NCBI GenBank assembly: GCA_030272155.1
Contig: CP126206.1
Location: 868,001 to 932,000, forward strand
DNA from: Tetradesmus obliquus
Lineage: Eukaryota > Chlorophyta > Chlorophyceae > Sphaeropleales > Scenedesmaceae
DNA length: 64,000 bases
Direction of reading: 5' to 3'
The notes under the pieces were generated by a model. The model was not told where the DNA came from. It saw only the letters and a program-made list of their open reading frames with translations, and did not search any database. The translations under genes were made by a program, and so were the position numbers. Positions 28,888-40,226 of the stretch are shown here, in pieces. Each line of letters starts with the position of its first letter. The stretch's first letter is position 1.

Positions 28888-29518
28888 CATTACCACGTGG
28901 TAAGGAGGCTGCTTGAGGTGATGTTCCCTTAGACTTGGTGTACAGGTTCTTGAGTTTTGTGTCTCTTATTCTAATTTGTTTCTTCAATGAAATCCATTTT
29001 GGTCTGTTGGCTTGAGACAACGTACCTTTGACAAGTTCATCGAAACCTGTGATAATATGTTTATAGGTGGGTACAGTTTTCTTTATTTCGACATTGACAT
29101 ACCTTTGTCCTTGAATGGGATTGAGCGCGAGTATTGTTCTCATCCATTCTACCTTGTTACCAGGTACTTGGTGTTTGCTCTTGAATTGAGATGTCATGCA
29201 AAAGATAGTATATCTGTACTCATCCTTGATGTCTTCGACATAGTTCTGCACTGAACGCTTGGTGCAAAATGTGTTGCATATCACAACATTCATTCCATTT
29301 TGCAAGGCTTTCATTACTTCAGCCTTGCAAGTTTCATGTGCTTTGTTACAGTTTTGTTGGTTGAACTGGTATGCTCCGTCGACGTACCTATAATCATCTG
29401 CTGAGAAAAGTACATGATCAGGAAAGTGCGTTTTTGCATAGGAAGTTTTACCCGATCCAGGCGAACCACGGATTATGATGAGTTCATTTTGACTGCTCAT
29501 TACAGCACTTAGGTCCAT
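28871..29518 (-). CDS. P-loop kinase plus recombinase-like segment (unit 2)
   Basis: 215 residues. An N4BP2L/polynucleotide-kinase-like P-loop domain (GSPGSGKTS, SADDYRYVDG, VVICNT) continues uninterrupted into ~115 residues shared with the recombinase-like frame at 14975-15849 (VEDIKDEYRYTIFCMTSQFK, then WMRTILALNPIQGQRYV). The last ~13 residues come from the junction sequence, because the unit boundary at 28912 falls inside the gene; it is therefore a partial copy. The P-loop and recombinase-like parts being contiguous here is directly visible. Enzymatic function is inferred. Confidence 0.55.
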   Translation of the reverse strand: MDLSAVMSSQNELIIIRGSPGSGKTSYAKTHFPDHVLFSADDYRYVDGAYQFNQQNCNKAHETCKAEVMKALQNGMNVVICNTFCTKRSVQNYVEDIKDEYRYTIFCMTSQFKSKHQVPGNKVEWMRTILALNPIQGQRYVNVEIKKTVPTYKHIITGFDELVKGTLSQANRPKWISLKKQIRIRDTKLKNLYTKSKGTSPQAASLPRGNAQSAR

Positions 29519-29668
29519 TTGGCTTTAAGCACTAATGCTACTACTGCTGTGACAACCACCTTGAACAGTTCATACTATTATATAACAACCACTATATTTT
29601 AAGTCAGTTAGCTATAGCCTTGGGTGTATGAAACCCTGGCCACGGGGTTTGACCCCCTTGGTATCTTC

Positions 29669-30388
29669 TCAGATATTGTTTGGTAGTAGTATAGGTCCAT
29701 GATGTTGTAGAAATCCATGATGATACCATGTGACCATGTTGTCCAACACCGAGTTGGCCTCTTGATGTCTGTGTATGTATTGTTTCCTCACCGCCTCCAC
29801 GGCTTCAGCAGCTGTGCCTCCAGAGTAAATGATGATGATGGCGATGATAATACAGCTGATGCCACAAGTTCCCCCATACCCCACGCCTTCGTGTTCAAAT
29901 ATATACTGCACCGTCCCCCTCGCAAACGCCGACATGATGCTGAATGGCGTGAAGCCCTCCACCAGCGCAGTGTAGCTCATCCTCTGTGACACTCCATCAT
30001 CTCCAAAGTATCCACACGGATCCACAAACCCCTGCCCCCCCTCCTCCACGTCCCATACCAACAGGCAAGAGTGTCCCATATTGTCATCATGGTGACTGAA
30101 AACACCAATGTGCAACAGCAGGATAGACCCCTTGGACCGGTTGCTGATGATCTGTTGCAGGTCTGGTAGGTTGTGGAATTGAAGCTTTGGTGCCTGCTGG
30201 TCGTTGTACGTGATGTAGGCATTGGTGTTCTCGTAGGGGATCAGCAGTTCCATCCTCTGTGACAGCTCAGCAAAGAACTGGTTGTAGTACTCCCAGTCAC
30301 GGTCCCAATCAGCTGGCCTGCCGTTGGCCATGATGGGAGCCACATTAGGATGAGAGAAGAAGGCGTTGAAGAACGCTGGCAACTCCAT
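29669..30388 (-). CDS. Papain-fold/C48-like cysteine protease candidate (unit 2)
   Basis: 239 residues from MELPAFF. This start is chosen because a TATA-like TTTATATA lies ~80 bp upstream, although the frame stays open 55 codons further. Candidate catalytic residues: His 106 in NMGHSCLLVWD, Asp 123 in GFVDPCG and Cys 175 in GYGGTCGISC, the H-D-C order of adenain/Ulp-like (C48-type) proteases. Families with GHxxxLixD...C proteins of this type occur in large DNA viruses. A strongly hydrophobic stretch (IIIAIIIIYSGG) follows the Cys. It is syntenic with the zinc-finger gene in every unit. It could instead be a non-catalytic island protein; the assignment is tentative. Confidence 0.45.
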   Translation of the reverse strand: MELPAFFNAFFSHPNVAPIMANGRPADWDRDWEYYNQFFAELSQRMELLIPYENTNAYITYNDQQAPKLQFHNLPDLQQIISNRSKGSILLLHIGVFSHHDDNMGHSCLLVWDVEEGGQGFVDPCGYFGDDGVSQRMSYTALVEGFTPFSIMSAFARGTVQYIFEHEGVGYGGTCGISCIIIAIIIIYSGGTAAEAVEAVRKQYIHRHQEANSVLDNMVTWYHHGFLQHHGPILLPNNI

Positions 30389-30640
30389 GGCTGGTTGCTG
30401 TTTGTTTGCTGGGTTTGCTTGGTTGCTCAAGGTGTGTTGGTGCGGTTGGCATGTGGCAGTGGTATATAAAGCAGAGTTGAGCAGCAGGGAGAGGGCAGCA
30501 GTTAGCGGTAACAGCTGGCTATTGGCATGAACAGCAATTGCCGTTAACACCAACCGGGCTGATGCTGACTGGCTAGTCAGTAGTTTGAATTGAATCTGAC
30601 ACAGTCCATCATCACAACCAACATTTCGGTGCCGTCTGAA
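30389..30640. promoter_or_regulatory. Promoter spacer of the protease-like gene (unit 2)
   Basis: Same spacer as 19831-20082, with the TATATAAAG motif ~80 bp from the ATG. Confidence 0.5.
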
Positions 30641-31438
30641 CTACTTAACCTTCATTAGTTCTTTGTTCGTCATCACCAGCTCGTATATATCTTCCTTGAT
30701 CTTCTTGAACAACTCCTTGCCCTCATCGTAAATCCTTCGCAACCAAAAGATTGCTTCACGGATCTCATCCTCATCCAACGTTTCTTCGATCTCTTCCTTA
30801 TTCTTCTTGCTATATCTATCCAGAATTCTCCAACCATTCATTACCATCTCGTATAACACTTTGTCCTTTTTCTTCACGATCCACCGTCCCTGATCAGCAT
30901 ACTCCATCAGGTTTTGTTTCACGTTTCTCAACCTGACATTGTGATTCTCTGGATGCTCTGGATTAATATGCAGTTCCTCCAACACTTTCACCAGATCCAT
31001 GTCCTTAAAACATTCCATCAAAAACTCATTATCTAGATACTTCGTATTCTCTTGACCTCCAAGATCCCTCACGTTGATATGTATATTGATGTTGTTTTGC
31101 ATATTATTATTTGTTATATTGTTGGTGGCACCATTTCGACAAACCAATTCTTTTAGCTCGTTCACTTCTCTTTCAAGCGCCTCGATTTGTTGTTTATCAG
31201 TCGGCTTGCCTTTGCACGTTTTCTTGTGTCGAGAAAGGTTTGATTGGTATGTAAACCTTGCATTACAAGCGGCACACACATACAATTTGTTTTTGTCGTC
31301 ACACAAGCGTTCTAGCAGAACGTCAACGGCCACCGAACTTTCTACAGGGTTACATTTAGTTTTGTTCCTGAAATGTGGTATCAAATTTGATTTTTGCGGT
31401 GTAGCATATCCACACCGTTCACACGTGAACAAACTCAT
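30641..31438 (-). CDS. Giant-virus-like C2H2 zinc-finger protein (unit 2)
   Basis: Near-identical copy of 20083-20880; looks whole, with both fingers and the PEHPENHN domain. Confidence 0.78.
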   Translation of the reverse strand: MSLFTCERCGYATPQKSNLIPHFRNKTKCNPVESSVAVDVLLERLCDDKNKLYVCAACNARFTYQSNLSRHKKTCKGKPTDKQQIEALEREVNELKELVCRNGATNNITNNNMQNNINIHINVRDLGGQENTKYLDNEFLMECFKDMDLVKVLEELHINPEHPENHNVRLRNVKQNLMEYADQGRWIVKKKDKVLYEMVMNGWRILDRYSKKNKEEIEETLDEDEIREAIFWLRRIYDEGKELFKKIKEDIYELVMTNKELMKVK

Positions 31439-32923
31439 GGTTGATCCTTTACTTATCCTTTTATATCATTTATCTGATCAAATGATAATAAATGATAAGA
31501 TTGAAGTATCAACTTTTATGTAAAAGTATCGTTGATGTTACCAGTAGTATAGGTCTGTTCAATGAAATGAAGAAGAAATGATAAAAATGAATAAGAGAGG
31601 GGGTGTTTCGTTTTATTAACTTTGCCGGAACAACAAAATGAATCCCACAAACTTTTGCAAAATAATTTCCTTTTCATATATCTATAAGAATGAGCTTCTT
31701 TAAGTTGGTTTGCGGTGAACACCCCCAACTGTTCACACCAACACTTGAGCACCTGACCTTTACCTTTACCTTTACTTGAGCTGGGGTATGTGGACGGACG
31801 GGGACAAGAATGCTGTCTCCAAAACCATTACCCGGTCATCAGATGTGCTCGTTGTTGACCGTTGTGATTTGCGGCAACAATCTGTCACTTTTCATAATAC
31901 TTACTTTACACAGGTGCTACTCCGCTGCCTGTTTGGCGGGAAAGATGGGTGTGGAGGTGGTCGCCTCGGGGCACAGCGGGTCGTGGCGCGCTTGCCTCCG
32001 TTGCTGCCAATGTGTGTTCCGGTGTATCATGTGTGCATATAACTGTGTATACCGGCGGTGTATGCGCGCTGACCCCTCCTCTGCACTGCCACCCTCGCCC
32101 TCCGCCGCGTCGAAGTGTGTGATAACAGATCACTCCCGGCCGCCCGTAGGTTGTGTGCGTTGCGCCGTTGGGCGATGCAAACGCGAGTCAACAAGTACGG
32201 CACTGGGTTGGATAACAATATTTTATTACTGCAGTACCCTAAACCCGTAAGGTAAGGTTACGTTAAGGTGACCTGTAGTGTGCAGAAACAGTCGACACAT
32301 TGCCTGATCATGTCGTGGGTGGGGCACCTGTTGTGTGCCGTGGGCTCGCAAATGTTATTATTACTATAAAACGCCCAGCATATATTTTCAGACAATGGGA
32401 GGGGTTTTCTGTGGTACGCAACAGAAGCTAAGAGGAGCATCCAAGCAAAGGCTAGAAAGGCTATGTAGGCACTAGGATGGTAGCCAACGGAACGAACACA
32501 GTCCGCTTACACCTGCAGAGGCATCAGCCTCATACACAAGCCAATGAGCACCACCCCCATCATCGGACGGTACACGATACCACGGCTTACTAGCACCCCA
32601 GCGACCAAGTCCTTGGCCAAGGTGTACACTTGCATGGCTGGGGGGCTGTCATTAACATGTACAACACGATCAATACTGCACCTTTTTGCGCGATGGTGCA
32701 GCTGCCAGGACTCCACATGGCCCACCATGTTTCGCCATCACCTGGTACCCCACGACAGTTTGAACCAGGGCTGCGGGTTGATCAACACGCAACCCATCAC
32801 GGTATGCAACCATCCTGCTGGGCTTGCGGGCCAGAATTGGTGACGAGGACGCATCATGGCGACAGAGAAGCGTGCCAGTCATTGCGTCACTGCATTGCCA
32901 CACAATTGCACCCTTGGATGGTG
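31439..32923. other. Gene-free stretch of the tandem unit (unit 2)
   Basis: Copy of 20881-22365; no additional content seen. Confidence 0.4.
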
Positions 32924-34180
32924 CTATAACCCCAACAACCATGCAACCGCTGACCACCACACCAAAGCCCAGATAGAAAACCTCGAAGAGCCTCCACCCG
33001 CCTTCATTGGTGCAGCCGTGCTACCGGTTTCCATTGCAGGCGGGGCCCCTGTGCGTGGACCGCTGCAGTTGACCCAGAATGGTGCTAGGATCAATTGGTT
33101 GCCTCTGGCTGCCTGTCCCACCATGAGGTAGGTGCCATTGGCTGGCAGCACTACGTCTGTCCTGATGTAGGGCCCAAAGGCAGCTGGGGTAGTGCTAGAC
33201 ATACCAGGCATGTCCGCCATGTCGCTACCATTTGTTGCAGCCAGGCGGCGCCTAGCAGCAAGACAATGGGTGGCTGCATGCCTTGGGCCACGTGCTGCAG
33301 CTGCGGGCTGCGGTGCCTTAAGGCGTCTGCCATGGTCCATGCCTGGCATTGCGGTGTTGTTTGGCGCACTGCTGGTTGTTGTGGCATTGGTGGTGCCAGA
33401 TGCTGGCTCGGGCGAGGTGCCATTGGCCACTGTGCCGTGTTCGTGTGCCAGGAAGGTCAGCTCAGCATTGGCCACTGCCAGGTGCATGGGTGCCCCCAGG
33501 TAGATGTTCAAGTCCGTGATCGGTGCCCCTGTGCTGCTGTTGTAGAAGGCCCAGTAGTACGACTGCTGCACTCCAGGAATGCACGCCGTGTGCTGTGGAC
33601 CGCTCAGCATCACATGGTAGCTGGTGCCACCAGCAGATGTTGTTGGGGACATGAGGGAGGAAAGCCGGACAGCAGGCTGGTAAGATAGTCTCAGTGGCAC
33701 GCTTGTGACGTTGATGGTGGTACGCCATGCCATGTTGCACATTGTAGCAGGGTCCATAGCAGGTTGGCCGGTTGCATTCACGTACGTGTGGTTGGCCACA
33801 GGTCCATCAAACAGCTGGCCGTCAAAGCCAATGATGTACCGACCCGCTGCTGGGAATGACACGTCCGAAAACGTGAAATTAGCGCCAGGGCCGGATTGCG
33901 TTGGGTGCCAGTGCGCGAACGCGTCTAGGTCTTGGCCGACCGCCACCAGGTGCAGCACCCGATCGTGAGACACCACAAACGCACTCGATGGTATGTGCGA
34001 GCCGTTTGGTTCCTTGAAGTCGACGACAATCGTGGCATTTTGTCCAGCAACCACGTCCGTTGGGGCTGTCTGCAAGGTCAGCTGCACTGGCACATATTCC
34101 TCTGCCGAGGCGCAGGCGCAACCACGCCACAAAGCTAGCAGATACAACAGAGAACACATCAAAGGTAGCGGCCGTGCCAT
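32924..34180 (-). CDS. Secreted/anchored metal-binding-type protein (unit 2)
   Basis: Intact copy of 22366-23622; the predicted protein appears identical, with signal peptide, two His modules, MPGMDHG motif and hydrophobic C-terminus all present. Confidence 0.7.
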   Translation of the reverse strand: MARPLPLMCSLLYLLALWRGCACASAEEYVPVQLTLQTAPTDVVAGQNATIVVDFKEPNGSHIPSSAFVVSHDRVLHLVAVGQDLDAFAHWHPTQSGPGANFTFSDVSFPAAGRYIIGFDGQLFDGPVANHTYVNATGQPAMDPATMCNMAWRTTINVTSVPLRLSYQPAVRLSSLMSPTTSAGGTSYHVMLSGPQHTACIPGVQQSYYWAFYNSSTGAPITDLNIYLGAPMHLAVANAELTFLAHEHGTVANGTSPEPASGTTNATTTSSAPNNTAMPGMDHGRRLKAPQPAAAARGPRHAATHCLAARRRLAATNGSDMADMPGMSSTTPAAFGPYIRTDVVLPANGTYLMVGQAARGNQLILAPFWVNCSGPRTGAPPAMETGSTAAPMKAGGGSSRFSIWALVWWSAVAWLLGL

Positions 34181-34363
34181 GGCGCTTGCAGCGGCAGTGG
34201 TGCGGAAGAAGCAGACTCCTGATCGTCTCCTTCTCACGTGCCAAGGTGTGCAAGTGCACGTTGTTCAGCCCAGCCTCTGTAGGTGATAGGGTAATAAAGT
34301 CATATGACTGTTGACACGGTGATAGGACTCAGCATCGTAACACCTTGTGGTTGATAGGGCAGT

Positions 34364-35081
34364 CAGCTGGGCATGGTACAAACGTAGCGAACAAGTGGCC
34401 TACATATAAATGTCAAGCTTTCAACGACGAATCTAAATCAATTTGAGCTGTTAGCAGTGGCACAGTGTACTGCAAGAAAAGAGCTAAAAACACGTTGCCC
34501 TGAAGTGCCCCGACTGTTACATATGTTAACTTGCGCTGTAGAGTGTTGCTGTGGGTGCTGCTGCCTGCAACATGTTTTGATGTGTAATGTAATACTTCTG
34601 GGCTTCCCTTGCTGGCTGATCAGGCACTGCAGTTCTGGTGTGCCAAGTGCCCTGCCGCTGCTGTTGCGCTCTGCTGCTTGGCGCTGTGCGCTGCACATAC
34701 AGTTTCAACTGTCATATCTGTGACATACTGCGCAACACCGCTTCAGGCCCACCGGCAGCTGCTGCGCGCGTGCAGCTAGTGTGGCTGCACAGAGTTTGTT
34801 GAGGACTAGTATTCTACACAGTTTCCTGCAAACATCCTTCTTGTGTGATCAAGGCGAATTCTGGAGCTCAAAATTACTAGCAGTTTGAAGCTGCTGCTGC
34901 TGGCAGGTGGGGGCCCTGCTGTGCAGTTGGGATGCAAGCAAACCAAAGCAGCAGCACTGGCAGCTGTGCCTTACTGTGCCTGCCACATACAGCAGGTTGC
35001 TATGCCAGCATGGCTGTCTGCTTGCAAGCTGTGTTGATTTGTTGCAAAATGCAGATGCTACGTTTGTACCATACCCAGCTG
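34364..35081. mobile_element. R element, left copy (unit 2)
   Basis: CAG...CTG-ended TIR element, as at 23806. Confidence 0.85.
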
Positions 35082-36328
35082 AGACTGTGATTGCATGCCA
35101 GCCTTTGCTGCAGCAGTTCTTAGCCTGCACTGCATCCCTTCTGTTGCTGTTCCTGGACTTGGTGCCTGAAGTGCACACCTACCTTTTTATGCTATGGCTG
35201 ATGTGCTCCTGCTGCTGCTGGGTATGCAGCTGATTTTACTGCGGCAGTAGCACTGTTTGCAATATATGATATCTGCCTGGGCAGGAGCAGCAGCAGCAGC
35301 AGACAACAGGAAACGTTACAGCTATGTGTGCTGTGAATCACGGTGGCATGTGTTTTTCAACTGCAGTTGTTGGTGGGCGTGACAGCAGCAGCATGTGCCA
35401 GCAGGTGCCTCACTGCTGCCACCTAATTTTTTGGCGAAGCCTTTCAGCACTGCGCTGTGTTTAACGTCGTTCAATGTTCAAAACAAATTGTATGCAGGTG
35501 CTGCAGCAGCGCGATCGAGCTGCAGTGCTCTGGACATCCGTGTTGACCCGTCAGGCTCACCTGCAACGTGGGCTTGCGAGGGCCCGTCAGGATTGGTTTT
35601 CTGCTTTAACCAAAGGTACGTTGCATAATGTGTCGACGATGATAAGTTGGCAGCGTGGCAGCTGTGTGGCTCGGAGCAGGCTTGTTTCAGGGCACCTTTC
35701 CGTCTTGAAGTTCTTCACCATATCGCAGTTTATTTCGGCTCAAGCCATGCTTAAATCAATCATCAAATTTAAAAGTTAATCGACCGCAAGGTTTCTTGCA
35801 GGCTCCGTGCATATCGCTTGGCAGGCCAACAGTCGTCACAACCAACGCGAGTGACAGCAGCAGGAGCCATGTTCAAGAGCTTCGAGCGTAGTTGAATTAT
35901 GACAGGAATTTTACCATTACATTCGGCAATTCAGCATGACTGCAAATGCCTGTATGTGAAATGGCCACCAAGTGCCTTGCTGCCTTGCAGCAGTCGTTTG
36001 AAGCAGGAACCGCTCCTGACAAGTCTGAGCACCAAAGCACAACATCCACATGTAGTTTACTCATACAATAAGCTTCTGAACATGCCATTTTGTTCCCACA
36101 CTCGCTCTCAGGTGAACACCAGGAAGTAACCACCCTACAGCAGCATGGTGCCAGCACCTCCCAAGCCCCGGGCGGTGCGAACATGCAGGACGGCGACAAG
36201 CGCAGGTGCCCTCAAACAGGTGAGCTCAAGGGCTCTCTGAGTGACACCCTGTGCACTGCTGGCCAGCCATCTTGCATGCAGCTGACAGCCACAATCCCTA
36301 CATGCCATGCAGCAGCACAACAGCAGAC

Positions 36329-38532
36329 TCAGCGCTGGTCTTTCCTGGGGTAGTCGCCAGCAGTGCCGCGGCGCTGCTTCCCGTCTCGGCACACACAAAG
36401 ACTCCTCTTGCGGCTGCGCACCATGTTCCACAAATCTGGCAGCTTCAATACATCAGCCATGACAGATGCAGCTGTGATCTTCATAAAGGTGTTGTACAGG
36501 CCGTGCTGCAGGTCTCGCGGCTTCACATCAGCACCACCCAGCTGGCAGCTGTTATACAAGTAGTTGCGGAAGGCTGCTTTGAGGCTGCCAAATGCATGTT
36601 CAATGGGCTTGTTGAAATCTGGGGAGTAGGGTGCAATGTGCAGCAGTTGATCTTCATTGATGCCACCTGCAACCAACATCTGTAGGCCATCCTTCCCCAG
36701 GTGAACACTTGGGTTGTCAAAGATGTACAGCGGCGTAGTGCCGCGCTGCGCCTGCTGTTGGTTGGCTATGTCTTTGATCTCCATCATGCAGTGAACAAAC
36801 TCCAGCTGAGTCATGCTCTTGGCCTGCTGGGTTGGTTTGTCCTTCAACTGCAGGTGCAAGAATTGCCGGATTGGCAGCGCGCAGCCTTGTTAGCAGCGCA
36901 GGAGCGCAACGCAGCGGTGTGGATGGATGCGATGGGACGCTTCTACATCAGGCTCAGTGCAGACAAGGTCAGATACATCACCAAGTCTATGAGGGGGCAG
37001 AGATTGTTCTGGGGCTTGACTGGCTGCTTGCCAGGTGTGCAGCACTTCAAGTTCTGCGCGCCGCGTGCAGTCGCCACAGCAGCAGCGCTTCAGTGCAAGA
37101 TGTGTGCATGTGTGCTGGCTGATATGGTTGGCACATGCATGGGCTACATGCACACAAGCGAGGAGCAGCTGGTGTGCATGCTGTATTGGTTAGGCATCAG
37201 CAGCAGTATGTGTGCTCAGGTAGCAGTGGACTGGTGGGATGGGCGGATTAATTTCCTCCATGCACAGCACAACATGCTGATTCAAGCTGATGGCTCATGT
37301 CATGACAAGGGTTATTACAGCAGCAGCAGGCAGCAGGTGCTGGAGCGCGACTTTGAGTTCTGCGCTGCAGCATATGACAACTGGCTGCAGCCAGGGGGCA
37401 GTGTGCTGCGCGTGAGCACGCGCGGATGTGACATGCACCAATCCTTGCACATTGGTTTCCAGCTTGCTGCTGCAGGTGGTGTCATTGTACTGTCACCAAG
37501 TTACTCTGCTGTTATGTTCACAGCAGAGGACGGGCAGCGCTGCAGCTTCACTACAGCACTAAAAAAAGCACTGCGGGACTGTTACTACACAGTACAGCAG
37601 GGCTGGCATGTCTTTCGATGGCAGGCGCCTGCGCAGTAGCAGCGCACACTCACCATGTACGGTACATTGAGGTTGCCAGCATGGTCCTTGTTGTCTGTTG
37701 TGCCGGTGACAAACTTGCAGTAGACGGGCCCGTGCACAGCGTTGACGGCGCAGACAAAGTGCAACTTGACCGGCTCTGCGTCCTTGCCCTTGCGCATCCA
37801 TTTGCATGGCAGCACAGCATGCACGTTTTCATCGTGTGCATCACAATAGACCTTGACGGAGCCGCCTGCCAGGTCTGACATCCAGAATTTGCACTCATCA
37901 ACGAAATATATGCGCTGCAGCATGTCGGGGTCACTTTGGTACTTCTGCCACAGCGCCGCAGCTGCTGCCTTTCGCCTTTGTTTCTGTATCTTTGTCAAGT
38001 CCAGCTTCACATCTATTCTCCTGCGCACCAGGTCGGGGTCAGCCCATTTCATGTACTTCAGCAGTCTCTTGGGTGTGATGTTGTAGTCAGTGCACAGCTG
38101 GCGCAGTGTGTCATTTTCCTGACATGCGACTTCGATTGAAGTCCACCACACGTGCACATCAACCTTTCTCTTTGAATCTGCCGATGGGTAGGCCTTTACC
38201 ACCTTGCCAGCCTTGAATATTGTGCTGGCATGGAAGGCGACAGCATGTGGGACATTTGAGGGCCTGCCGCCATGCTTGGGTGTAGCCACTGTGCCGTTTG
38301 CTGTGAAGTTCTTGTGATGAAGTTTGCAGAACCGGTTCAGGTCCCCGTGTACCTCCTTGGCGTAGTCAGGGTACTGCTCTCTGTAATAATATGCGGGCGT
38401 AAACTTTTCGTCAGCTGTGGTCAAAGCCATTATCACACACACCACCGCCGCCACCCTCATGGCCGTGGTGCTGCGGTTGCTCTTCCATCCTGAAGGGTGC
38501 TTGCGCACCATGGACAGCCCCCCTGCAGGCAT
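36329..38532 (-). CDS. Tc1/mariner-like DDE transposase, two exons (core 2)
   Basis: Same as 25771-27974; exon 1 is 38532-37654 and exon 2 is 36847-36329. Confidence 0.82.
36701..37639 (+). CDS. Candidate Vsr/EDxHD-like nuclease in antisense intron (core 2)
   Basis: Same protein as 26143-27081. Confidence 0.5.
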   Translation: MNTWVVKDVQRRSAALRLLLVGYVFDLHHAVNKLQLSHALGLLGWFVLQLQVQELPDWQRAALLAAQERNAAVWMDAMGRFYIRLSADKVRYITKSMRGQRLFWGLTGCLPGVQHFKFCAPRAVATAAALQCKMCACVLADMVGTCMGYMHTSEEQLVCMLYWLGISSSMCAQVAVDWWDGRINFLHAQHNMLIQADGSCHDKGYYSSSRQQVLERDFEFCAAAYDNWLQPGGSVLRVSTRGCDMHQSLHIGFQLAAAGGVIVLSPSYSAVMFTAEDGQRCSFTTALKKALRDCYYTVQQGWHVFRWQAPAQ

Positions 38533-38640
38533 GAATCCAAAACGTATGGATATGTTAGCTGTGCTTCTAGCAGCAGTGTGAACAGAAGTAACTGGTCAGG
38601 TCAAACAACAGCCTGCGGCATCATGGAGTTTGACCGGTCT

Positions 38641-39363
38641 CAGCTGGGCATGGTACAAACGTAGCGAACAAGTGGCCTACATATAAATGTCAAGCTTTCA
38701 ACGACGAATCTAAATCAATTTGAGCTGTTAGCAGTGGCACAGTGTACTGCAAGAAAAGAGCTAAAAACACGTTGCCCTGAAGTGCCCCGACTCGACTGTT
38801 ACATATGTTAACTTGCGCTGTAGAGTGTTGCTGTGGGTGCTGCTGCCTGCAACATGTTTTGATGTGTAATGTAATACTTCTGGGCTTCCCTTGCTGGCTG
38901 ATCAGGCACTGCAGTTCTGGTGTGCCAAGTGCCCTGCCGCTGCTGTTGCGCTCTGCTGCTTGGCGCTGTGCGCTGCACATACAGTTTCAACTGTCATATC
39001 TGTGACATACTGCGCAACACCGCTTCAGGCCCACCGGCAGCTGCTGCGCGCGTGCAGCTAGTGTGGCTGCACAGAGTTTGTTGAGGACTAGTATTCTACA
39101 CAGTTTCCTGCAAACATCCTTCTTGTGTGATCAAGGCGAATTCTGGAGCTCAAAATTACTAGCAGTTTGAAGCTGCTGCTGCTGGCAGGTGGGGGCCCTG
39201 CTGTGCAGTTGGGATGCAAGCAAACCAAAGCAGCAGCACTGGCAGCTGTGCCTTACTGTGCCTGCCACATACAGCAGGTTGCTATGCCAGCATGGCTGTC
39301 TGCTTGCAAGCTGTGTTGATTTGTTGCAAAATGCAGATGCTACGTTTGTACCATACCCAGCTG
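38641..39363. mobile_element. R element, right copy (unit 2)
   Basis: As at 28083, with the same 5-bp TCGAC reiteration. Confidence 0.85.
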
Positions 39364-39377
39364 AGTGAGTCGCAACA

Positions 39378-39445
39378 CTCAGTCCGCCAGATAAGTTGCG
39401 CTATTGGCGTGCACGCCAATAGCGCAACTTATCTGGCGGACTGAG
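39378..39445. repeat. 68-bp perfect palindrome at the unit 2/3 junction
   Basis: Identical to 28820-28887 and also followed by TTACCACGTGGTAA. Confidence 0.97.
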
Positions 39446-40076
39446 CATTACCACGTGGTAAGGAGGCTGCTTGAGGTGATGTTCCCTTAGACTTGGTGTA
39501 CAGGTTCTTGAGTTTTGTGTCTCTTATTCTAATTTGTTTCTTCAATGAAATCCATTTTGGTCTGTTGGCTTGAGACAACGTACCTTTGACAAGTTCATCG
39601 AAACCTGTGATAATATGTTTATAGGTGGGTACAGTTTTCTTTATTTCGACATTGACATACCTTTGTCCTTGAATGGGATTGAGCGCGAGTATTGTTCTCA
39701 TCCATTCTACCTTGTTACCAGGTACTTGGTGTTTGCTCTTGAATTGAGATGTCATGCAAAAGATAGTATATCTGTACTCATCCTTGATGTCTTCGACATA
39801 GTTCTGCACTGAACGCTTGGTGCAAAATGTGTTGCATATCACAACATTCATTCCATTTTGCAAGGCTTTCATTACTTCAGCCTTGCAAGTTTCATGTGCT
39901 TTGTTACAGTTTTGTTGGTTGAACTGGTATGCTCCGTCGACGTACCTATAATCATCTGCTGAGAAAAGTACATGATCAGGAAAGTGCGTTTTTGCATAGG
40001 AAGTTTTACCCGATCCAGGCGAACCACGGATTATGATGAGTTCATTTTGACTGCTCATTACAGCACTTAGGTCCAT
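39429..40076 (-). CDS. P-loop kinase plus recombinase-like segment (unit 3)
   Basis: Same 215-residue partial frame as 28871-29518, with its end formed by the junction sequence. Confidence 0.55.
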   Translation of the reverse strand: MDLSAVMSSQNELIIIRGSPGSGKTSYAKTHFPDHVLFSADDYRYVDGAYQFNQQNCNKAHETCKAEVMKALQNGMNVVICNTFCTKRSVQNYVEDIKDEYRYTIFCMTSQFKSKHQVPGNKVEWMRTILALNPIQGQRYVNVEIKKTVPTYKHIITGFDELVKGTLSQANRPKWISLKKQIRIRDTKLKNLYTKSKGTSPQAASLPRGNAQSAR

Positions 40077-40226
40077 TTGGCTTTAAGCACTAATGCTACT
40101 ACTGCTGTGACAACCACCTTGAACAGTTCATACTATTATATAACAACCACTATATTTTAAGTCAGTTAGCTATAGCCTTGGGTGTATGAAACCCTGGCCA
40201 CGGGGTTTGACCCCCTTGGTATCTTC

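Larger units (their letters stand above)
15505..28911. repeat. Tandem unit 1 (13,407 bp, includes the CACTA-like insertion)
   Basis: This is the first copy of the head-to-tail unit. Its left edge is defined by the start of identity with unit 2 (CTTGAGGTGATGTTCCC at 15505 and 28912). Without the 2.85-kb transposon and its target duplication it has the same length as unit 2 to within a few bases. Confidence 0.9.
35082..38640. mobile_element. Transposase core (unit 2)
   Basis: 3,559 bp; flanked by R copies on both sides. Its left third (35082-36328) is without recognised genes. Confidence 0.8.
28912..39469. repeat. Tandem unit 2 (10,558 bp)
   Basis: A complete unit without the CACTA-like insertion, nearly identical to units 1 and 3 along its length. 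Confidence 0.95.
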
